A stretch of DNA of 64,000 nucleotides from Neostapfia colusana (taxonomy: Eukaryota > Streptophyta > Magnoliopsida > Poales > Poaceae): contig JASWHV010000001.1 in the NCBI GenBank assembly GCA_030760725.1, forward strand, positions 28,269,928 to 28,333,927, written 5' to 3'. Shown piece after piece: positions 56,529 through 64,000 of this stretch. Position 1 is the first letter of the stretch. Each line of letters starts with the position of its first letter. A program made the translations under genes and the position numbers. A model generated the notes under the pieces. It made no database searches. It was not told where the DNA came from and saw only the letters and a program-made list of their open reading frames with translations.

Positions 56529-57775
56529 CTGTTGATGAAGAAATAATAATGCAAGTTTGAGCACTATGATGTACTCAGCAAGTGCGGAAATAACACATGA
56601 TATGCAGCTCATAAACAAGGTAGGTATAAAAGGTTTATTTGCAGAAAAGCAGTTCTGTAAAACCATGATAAAACAACCACTTAAGTTTAAATGTAATCCC
56701 AACATGTATTAAATTACCAACATACCTCCATCACTTCCCGTGTTCCATCCGAACATTAACCAATCTTTTACCCATACTCACGAATACCTCCTCGTATTCG
56801 CTACCATCTCACCTCATGAAACAACCTTGTCTCGCACCGAGACCAATCTCATATCATGACCCATCAGTCATGCAACCATCTCATCTCCCGGACTCAACAG
56901 TCCCAAACCAAACCATAACCAATAACCATAACCAAGAACCTTCCCAATTACCATTCCAATAACCATCCCAGTAACCATCCCATCTAATCATGGCAGTTTA
57001 GCCAGGTGCTCGTGACCGTAAGCTCGGCTATCATGATAGTTTTAGTAACTCTGCAGAATTAGCACCTCTTTACCCACAAGTTTGTGATTTCGTCACCCGT
57101 CGGCGACTGCAGAACCTCCACTTTACCAGTACACAGCCGTCGGTGTATGGTCAAGAGGTCACAAAATAGCCTTTACAAAGGGGTTACTAGATGCATGGAC
57201 TCACTAAGGTTTCACCGGCAGGCTAGAATCTCCAATTCTCCCACCCACGGGCCCCCTCTTGTGCCATGCAGTTCCCAGGGCAGTCCTCACTCGACTCCCA
57301 TTCCCCGCGCCTTCCACAGTCCATAACACTCTAGCAACTTACCTAATTACTCAGCTAAGCCGCACCCATACTTGGCCTTGTGGTGGCACTGTTATCCTGG
57401 CATGTGCATGCATGAACCGGTCCTTAGATCTACGGCAAGCAAAACCACCATCTCATGCTACCTCATACACAAACCCAGGCTTGCCTAGATCTCCCTCCGA
57501 TCCATGTTCATTAACATCATCAGTTCCTCATTATCATTACGAGTGCAGTTAGCTAGACACATCTATCTCGCTTCCCGATCCAGAGACTCAGCGAAGCATA
57601 AAGCAAAAACCATACCCGACTCATAAACTTCCCAGGCGACAAGGATGGTTCAACCAAAACTAGTAAACTCCTATAAAAAGGTTTCCCATCATGTTTGACT
57701 CAGCACACACACCTTTTCGCAAAACAAAATAGTTTTACCCAAAACATAGGATCAACATGGTCAAGGAGCACTTGC

Positions 57776-57856
57776 CTTGTTCTTGCGGTTCCGGTTGTTC
57801 TTGATTCTCAAAACCTTGTTGCTGCAGCTCGTCGTAGACAGCTTCCTGAGTTTGTC
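57776..57856 (-). other. LTR mini-gene, first exon (D)
   Basis: 81 nt on the minus strand between CATAGCAG and G|GCAAGT. Encodes QEAVYDELQQQGFE and a Gln/Glu/Pro-rich end. Same length as in A1/A2 and similar to B. If the upstream GTGAGG donor (about 58160) is used the preceding codons (RQEE) are also in phase, but a TGA lies a few codons before and no ATG is found. Confidence 0.55.
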
Positions 57857-58311
57857 CTGCTATGTAGGATTCACGTGCATAGAAAATTCACAGCAATCAA
57901 TATCATGCACAAACCCTAAACTAGATGCGATGATGCACATGCATGCTGTCTCATGATTAGCTTTACGTGTTCTTGCATGACTTGCATGGTCAGAGGTGTT
58001 TGGATCAAAGATGAATGTGGCGATGGTCTTGTCTTTAGATCAAACTGATCATCGAGTGATCTGCCCACGAGAAGACTTCTGTTCGAAAGGAATTGAAGAA
58101 CAGATGCAAGATGAACACAATGATGTCGTAAGGTGGTATCGAAGTCCTACCTCACGCTCTTCTTGTCTTCGAGGTCCTTCTCAGACTGCTCGGTTCTTCT
58201 ACGGTGATCTCCCTTGTTGCGCTTCGGTGATGTTCGGCGAGTTAGGGCGCTAAGTTGTCGGCTCAGGAGTTGAAAGAGAAGTTCGTAGTTTCGGCCAGAG
58301 GTTTTGGGTTC

Positions 58312-58319
58312 TATTTATA
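58312..58319 (-). promoter_or_regulatory. TATA box of D LTR
   Basis: Minus strand TATAAATA followed by GAACCC, as in B. Lies downstream of the G-box array. Confidence 0.7.
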
Positions 58320-58479
58320 ATCGGGAAGAGAAGAGTCCTAATCTGATCGGATCCCGAATAAGAGTCTTATTCAGATCTTTGTTAGATCCTAACGTCTTAT
58401 CTTCGGTAACCATCGTGGATTTTAGATCGGTTTCTGTTGCGTACCGGTGTCCTTACGCGTAACAACTGCTCCAGAACTC

Positions 58480-59020
58480 GTTACCTCCGTGATGATGAGC
58501 TCCGGAAGCTCCACGTGTCCTCCGGGCCTGGTATCTCCTCATACGCATAGACGAGCTCCGGTTGTGCCGTGTGTCAATTGATCGAGACCTCCCTCTTCTT
58601 CGGAGACGAGCTCCGCGCACGCCACGTATGGGTGCCGGTCCTTCCGCTCTCCTTTCCTCAGGGACATGCCCCGAGGTCGACACGTGTTTAGCTGCGACGG
58701 ACCTCCCGGTGATAAGCTCCAGTGGCGACACGTGTTCGATAGATCCGGACTTCTCTGAGATGAGCTCCGAGATTGACACGTATCCCCCGCGACTGGCCCT
58801 CTTATTTCCGCGAAGACTAGCTCCGGGGATGACACGTGTCCTATGAAAAATGCCTTTGCTTCTTCCGCAGAGGCTATCTCCGCGGGCAGCACGTGTCCCA
58901 CAGGGTCGGACCTCTTTTCAATTGCAGAGGTGACCCCCGAGCCTGCCACGTAGCTAGTTTAGCGGCGGACCTCTCCCAAATTTCTCGGGGATGAGCTCCG
59001 AACACGCCACGTGGTCTGCT
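58480..59020. repeat. Degenerate 55-bp G-box array in D LTR
   Basis: CACGTG or CACGTA cores at 58512, 58623, 58681, 58729, 58777, 58833, 58890, 58947 and 59008 (one more degenerate near 58566), spaced 48-61 bp, each with GACCTC and GAGCTCCG-like words. It is the diverged relative of the array in C although C and D are different lineages. Lies in U3. Confidence 0.85.
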
Positions 59021-59166
59021 GGCCGTGGAAGTTGCCTTCGGTGCTCTCGGAGAGCATTATTGGCTATCCTTTTGATACTTGTCTCTGTTCCTTCTTTTCT
59101 TAAAATGTTTTTTTTCTTCTTCATAAAACATGAACATATGCTGACACCCGAGATGAGGGTGTCACA

Positions 59167-59182
59167 AATCTACCCCCCTTAA
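59167..59182 (-). promoter_or_regulatory. Polypurine tract of D
   Basis: Minus strand TTAAGGGGGGTAGATT directly before the LTR. Confidence 0.85.
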
Positions 59183-59249
59183 ATTGAATCTCGTCCTCGA
59201 GATTCGTTAGTAGAAAATAGATGGGGGAATTCAGCCTTAATATTCTCTT

Positions 59250-60664
59250 CACGCTCCTATGTGGCTTCAGCTTCAGTGTGATGGCTCCATTGTACTTTGC
59301 ACCATCGAATCACCTTGTTTCGGGTGACCCTTTCCTTTACGTCCAAGATTCGGATAGGGTGTTCTGTGTAAGACAGGTCCTCTTGAAGTTCAAGTTCTCC
59401 CATTGACACTTGTTCCTCTGGTATTCTCAAGCACTTCTTGAGCTGGGATACATGAAACACGTCATGTACGTCGGAGAGGTGGTTTGGGAGCTCTAGTTGA
59501 TAGGCTACTTCTCCTCGCTTGTCCAAAATCTTAAATGGTCCGATGTAGCGAGGCGCTAGTTTGCCTTTGACGTTAAAACGTCGTTAGCCTCGGATAGGCG
59601 ATACCTTAAGGTATACGAAGTCTCCCACTTCAAAGGTCAACTTCCTACGCCTATTGTCCGCATAGCCTTTCTGTCGTGACTGGGCAGCCTTTAAGTTTTC
59701 CCGTATCGTTTGGACTTGCTTTTCAGCCTCTTGCGGGTCCAAACACCTGGTTCTCTCCAGTCTCGTTCCAGAACAGCGGCGTTCTACACCGTCTGCCATA
59801 TAAGGCTTCGAAAGGCGACATCTGCAAGCTAGCTTGATATCTGTTGTTATAGGAGAACTCGGCATACGGTAAACTTCTATCCCAACTACGCCCACGTTTC
59901 AAGGCGCAAGCTCTCAACATGTCCTCCAAAATTTGGTTCGTCCTTTCGGTTTGCCCATCTGTTTGTGGGTGATAGGCAAAGCTAAAATCCAGTCGCGTAC
60001 CCATGGCTTTCTGCAGCTTCCTCCAGAATCTAGAGGTAAACTGAGAACCTCGATCTGAGACTATCCTCTTCGGAACTCCATGACGGCACACGATCTGCTC
60101 CATGTACAATTCTGCCAACTGTTTAACGTTGTAACTGGTCTTCACCGGAAGAAAATGGGCGGTTTTTGTCAACCGGTCCACAATGACCCAGATGGAATCG
60201 TATCCTGACTGAGTTCTTGGCAATCCGACAATAAAGTCCATACTGATGTCCTCCCATTTCCATTCAGGTATTTTCAAAGGTTGCAACAATCCAGCGGGTT
60301 TTTGATGTTCGGCCTTTACCCGTTGGCATGTGTCGCATAGGGCAACGTATTCGGCTATATCCCTCTTCATACCATCCCACCAATAGCAAGTTTTCAAGTC
60401 CTTGTACATTTTGGTGCTCCCTGGATGTATGGAATAGGGTGAATCATGTGCCTCCTTCAATATCATGTCGCGAAGGTGTCTTATGTTTGGCACACAAATC
60501 CTTTTTCCTAGCCAAAGTGTACCCTTTTCATCATCCTTGAAATCCTTTTCTATCCCTTGTCGGATTCTTTCCTTGATCTCCTTGATCCCCTCGTCCGTTG
60601 CTTGGCCCTCTCTTATTTCTTGCTCCAATGGGGAGTGGATCTCTATTATCTCCACGTTATTCAA
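59250..60664 (-). pseudogene. pol: D integrase and chromodomain, broken
   Basis: Reading leftwards: LEQEIREGQATDEGIKEIKE, IN zinc region (CDTCQRVKAEHQ), core (DFIVGLPRTQSGYD, VSDRGSQFTSRFW, DGQTERTNQILEDML) in one open frame to about 59760. Then shifts near 59740 and a stop near 59584 (TAA for TGG/CAA context), and the tail VFHVSQLKKCLRIPEE with chromodomain HPIRILDVKERVTRNKVIRW. The start is cut by LTR E. Confidence 0.88.
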
Positions 60665-60913
60665 TGTCACACCCGGTTTTTCCGAAGAAACAACCAAGTG
60701 AATATCACATGTATGCCAGGATCATTTTCTCATACATGTGATGACAAATAGTGAAGCATCATTTATTACAAGCCAGGTGTCGAATATAAATAAGTCTTAC
60801 ATCGCAAATGTCTCGATGGACAATAATAAGTTCATCACAAGTAAATAAACTAGCAGCGGAATAATTATTCTCGTGGGCTTCGTTACAGGCGTTGCCCGGG
60901 GGTCTCCATGAAC

Positions 60914-60972
60914 CTAGAAACCTTCTTCGGGTCCAAAGTCTTGGTCATTATACACCACCTCATTATCTTGAC
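60914..60972 (-). other. LTR mini-gene, second exon with stop (E)
   Basis: Minus strand, after GCTGCTCAG. In phase it reads QDNEVVYNDQDFGPEEGF and TAG (60916-60914). Acidic, aromatic and similar in style to E'. Confidence 0.5.
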
Positions 60973-62069
60973 CTGAGCAGCAATATAAACCAACAAAATA
61001 TGCAAGGTTGAGTACCAATGGTACTCAGCAAGTGTGGGAAAATTATATCATGCATGACTAGAACAAGGAGAGGTTGAACTCATGGTTAAAGCACTACGCA
61101 ATTATTACCTACCACCTTAGCTTATTAAGCACCTACATGACTACACAGGTGAAATGGTCCCAATCTCCCATCCCATCATCATAATCAAATAACCATAATC
61201 ATCATTTCCAATGTTAAGCTCCCCGCTTAACACTCACACCCTCCAAGGTCATCATACTCTAATCATGAATAAGTCCAAGCCGCTCTTGACCGTGAGCACG
61301 GCTGTCATGACAGTTTTGACTCTGCAGAGTTTGTACCACTGTACCCACATGTAGTGATTTCATCCCCCGTTGCCGGGTGGACTAAAAGAACCTCCATTAT
61401 GCCAGTGGCTACGAACCACATTCACACTTCCCAGGTGTGTAGCCAGGAGATCACTACGAAGCCTTTACAAAGGGATTCTCGACGAGTGTGGGCCCACTGA
61501 GGTTTCACCCCTAACAGCATCCAAGAGGCTCCAACCCCGCTGCAGTGGCCCCCTCTTGAGCCTTGCGGTTCATATGGTAGTCCAGCTGACACCTACTCCC
61601 CGCACCATCCAACACACCCATACTACACCGGGGATACACCTAATTAATTGGCCAAGCTGCCCCATCTCAGCATGTGGTTGGCACTGTAAAGCCAGGTTAC
61701 ATGCTCCATGAACCGGTCCTTAGGATCCAGGCAAGTACTAAACACAAACCCGAGTCTCGTGCACCCAGCACACAACCAAAACATCCAACTTGCCTTGATC
61801 CCTACCTCTACATAACTCACAATATCTCATTCAAGAGTATGGTAAAATAAACTGATGATCTCATATCCCAATTATCCCATTCTAAGCATGGCTAAGCATA
61901 TGCATAATAATAAATGACATGTTAAAATAAATCCCAACCCAAGCTACAAGGAAACAAGGTAATGCAATTCTAGGGAAACTTCCTATCATGGGTTTCATAT
62001 TTAAATTGACAATGCAAATAACTCTAGCTACACATCCTAGATAGGATCAAAGTGGTCAAGGACACTTGC

Positions 62070-62138
62070 CTCCTTCTTGCTGCTCTTGAAATGGGTAGTC
62101 CTGGTCTTGGAAAGGAATAACTTGCTCTTGAGCAGGTT
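62070..62138 (-). other. LTR mini-gene, first exon (E)
   Basis: 69 nt on the minus strand between GATGTAG and G|GCAAGT. Encodes PAQEQVIPFQDQDYPFQEQ, Gln/Glu-rich. Intron to exon b is 1,097 nt. If the upstream CGAG|GTGAGA donor (about 63407) is used, an open frame ending QDLRAQENPR joins in phase, without an ATG. Confidence 0.5.
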
Positions 62139-62939
62139 CTACATCATACCATCACACATAGCAAAAGAAAAACAACAATCATAAGACATAGTTCACACTT
62201 CTACTTTATACAAACCACACATTCACATTTATGAAAGTCCTTCACCATTATATGTGTGGTGGTTACTTTATGTGTGTTGAGTTGTGGCTTGCATGCACTT
62301 TTAATCATGTGTATATGATTCCTACTTTTGTGTTCACATTTATACTTACATACTATATATATGAGTTTCCAATAAATTTCTTATATTCAACTACTACACC
62401 TTTTCACTACCAAGTATGTATGAAAAGTATTTTTCTTCTCCATATGTGCCTTCATAATTTCTACCAACCCTAAACTGAACTCTTTGGATTTTAAAAACTC
62501 CATTTATCATTTACTAGTTGCTATATTTTCAGATTTATATTCCTATGCATAATTGTGTACTTTATTATGAAATTAGTAATACTCATCATCTAAACAGTAT
62601 AGGTTCTGGTCCTAAATAAGTTAATAACATATTTTGACCTTTGCCTCTGATGTAAACTATTTCATAATTATTTTCCCTATTTTCTAAAACTATTTATTAC
62701 TTAAAAAGGTGTCCCTAATTGTGAATAATAAATTAAACAGATTCAATTCAGTCCAAAATATGTTTTTATCTCACTCCAAAATTTCCTAAACACTGAGAAA
62801 GTCTTTAACTTAATTTTGACAATATGTTTGTCCCACTTTTTAATTTTTAAACACTAGTTACATATTCAATTTTCTAAATTAAATACTAAACAGGGCTAAA
62901 ATGATGAACTCACCCCATTACAGGGTCTATAATATTATT

Positions 62940-63110
62940 TTCAGAATTTCCAGGGGTCTAGCTACACTTATCAGAGGTGTTTTTCCTAATTTTTATTAAG
63001 TCCAGGGGCTAAAACTGATTTTTAAATGAATTTACATGATTTTCTGGAGTTCCAGGGGCTAGATCTGAAGTTTCCGGGGCTAGCTCTTATTTCCCGAGAA
63101 CCCCAGGGGG
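62940..63110. repeat. Short dispersed CCAGGGGCTA repeats in LTR E
   Basis: Five imperfect copies of TTCCAGGGGCTAG, about 30-60 bp apart, in the intron-like part of the LTR. Confidence 0.65.
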
Positions 63111-63676
63111 TAGCACGTAAGAATTCCAGTCTTTATAACGCGGGGCTGACGTGGACCGTCCGATTTTAAACCGACGTCTGAGATTATAACATCGAACCGG
63201 TACGCGGGGATTTAAACCCTACCGTGCGATTTAAAATAAACGGCGCACAAGCGGCCACGTCGCTCTGATCGAGCGCGGGCGGCGCTGCCGGCGGCGCACG
63301 GCGGCGGGAAGCGGCGATCTCGCCGGAAACTTTCGGATCCTCGAGAATTCTGCCTAGAACTGTGATCTTATGGCATAGATCGGTAGAGGGGAGGTCGGGG
63401 ATCTCACCTCGGGGGTTTTCTTGAGCTCGGAGGTCCTGGAAGGTGATCGGCGACGAGGTCCGAGGCAAAACCACGGCGAAGCTCGTCGGCGCTGTGTTTA
63501 CACCGCAAGTCACCGAGTTTTCTGCACCTGCAAGGTTCCCCGGAGGCGGTGGATCAAGATCAGCGAGTTAGATCGGAGTTTCCGAGCTTAGATCAGCCAG
63601 AATTCACCGGAGAAGTCTCGGTTCTCACCGGAGTAAAAATCGGCGATCGCGTGGGAAAAACAGAACGAGGCCGGGG

Positions 63677-63684
63677 TTTTTATA
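63677..63684 (-). promoter_or_regulatory. TATA box of LTR E
   Basis: Minus strand TATAAAAA in a GC-rich setting; start site expected near 63650. It precedes the GC-rich leader with the GTGAG donor. Confidence 0.65.
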
Positions 63685-64000
63685 GACGGGGGAGGGCGGC
63701 GGGGTGGTTTAGATCATGTCCGCGTCGGCTACGAACAGAATTCAGCAGGGTTTACGTCGAAATCCCGATCGGTTTCGATTCGGGCGCGGGGGGAGTTCGG
63801 CGCGGCGCGAGGTAGACGAAGCTCGGGTGGGTCCCGCCTGTCTGCGTGAGAAAGCGCGGGCACGCGGCTGCGGGCTGGCGCGGGGTAAGTTGGGCCGGCT
63901 GGTGGGTTTCGGCCCACTGGCCGGTTTTTTTCTGTTTTCTCTTTTTCTTTTTCCATTTCTTTTCTGATTTGAGTTTAATTTGAATTCCAGTTTGAATTTG

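Larger units (their letters stand above)
56184..59166 (-). repeat. D 3' LTR, complete (2,983 bp)
   Basis: Minus strand starts TGTGACACCC after the polypurine tract and ends GGACGTCACA. In order it holds a G-box array, TATA box, a GTGAGG donor, exon a, a 1.25-kb intron-like stretch and exon b. 56990-57480 matches LTR E (61260-61760). Confidence 0.88.
56184..60664 (-). mobile_element. Ty3/gypsy chromovirus D (reverse), partial
   Basis: Minus strand: integrase and chromodomain (60664-59250), polypurine tract and a complete 3' LTR (59166-56184). The upstream part of pol is cut off by LTR E at 60665 (left flank TTCAA). Protein sequence is close to B (for example GMKRDIAEYVALCDTCQR). Inserted in the C 3' LTR. 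Confidence 0.87.
60665..64000 (-). mobile_element. LTR of element E (reverse), runs off the window
   Basis: Minus strand ends GGGTGTGACA at 60665. The start is beyond 64000, so the LTR exceeds 3.3 kb. It contains a TATA box, a GTGAG donor, exon a and exon b of the mini-gene. E' (18573-19421) is a relative in the other orientation. It could be a solo LTR or the 3' LTR of an element; the window cannot tell. Confidence 0.8.

Overview
The window is plant nuclear DNA made almost entirely of nested LTR retrotransposons, with no host gene, tRNA or rRNA gene. It most likely comes from a large-genome grass. That rests on the mix of long-LTR chromoviruses (Tekay/Del type), a Tat-type Ty3 element with two RNase H domains and an antisense gene, and a Ty1/copia element, on the GC-rich LTR promoters, and on initiator-Met primer sites. 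The species call is inference.

Layout, left to right. 1-594 is the tail of a Tekay-type LTR (A0). 595-12351 is Tekay element A1 (+): truncated 5' LTR, leader without a primer site, broken gag-pol with chromodomain, full 3' LTR. 12352-18572 is element B (-), whose pol is preceded by an unfamiliar ORF (16094-17068) in place of gag. 18573-19421 is an older LTR fragment (E'). 19422-37585 is Tekay element A2 (+). Its gag is split by a 4-kb solo LTR (A3, 25822-29862), its gag-pol carries a 1.57-kb tandem duplication, and its 3' LTR is cut by the next element. 37586-56183 is a Tat-type Ty3 element C (+). Its protease is split by a Ty1/copia element (40723-47266) with an exact 5-bp target duplication, and between pol and its 3' LTR it has an antisense gene with an apparent intron. 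56184-60664 is element D (-). 60665-64000 is one LTR (-) of element E, running off the window. The nesting reads E' > B > A1 on the left and E' > A2 > (A3, C > (copia, D > E)) on the right; the missing halves should lie outside the window.

All gag-pol genes are broken. Many of the stops are ones that C-to-T change would produce (CGA to TGA, CAG to TAG, TGG to TGA), as expected of methylated, silenced repeats.

The most interesting signal is not in gag-pol. The long LTRs of A0, A1, A2, A3, B, D, E and E' hold the remains of a split acidic mini-gene. One exon of 69-84 nt, always a multiple of three, starts after a TAG or CAG acceptor and ends at a GC-type donor. In the A, D and E LTRs a second exon follows about 1.0-1.25 kb later, in matching phase, and ends in a stop. 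Both exons keep their reading frame with mostly synonymous change between divergent LTRs. In A2, D and E they lie downstream of an LTR TATA box, and in A0 and A3 upstream of an AATAAA signal. I found no start codon, so expression is unproven. Other notable signals are a 55-bp G-box/hairpin array shared by the unrelated LTRs of C and D, the intron in the Tat antisense gene, and the ORF in B.
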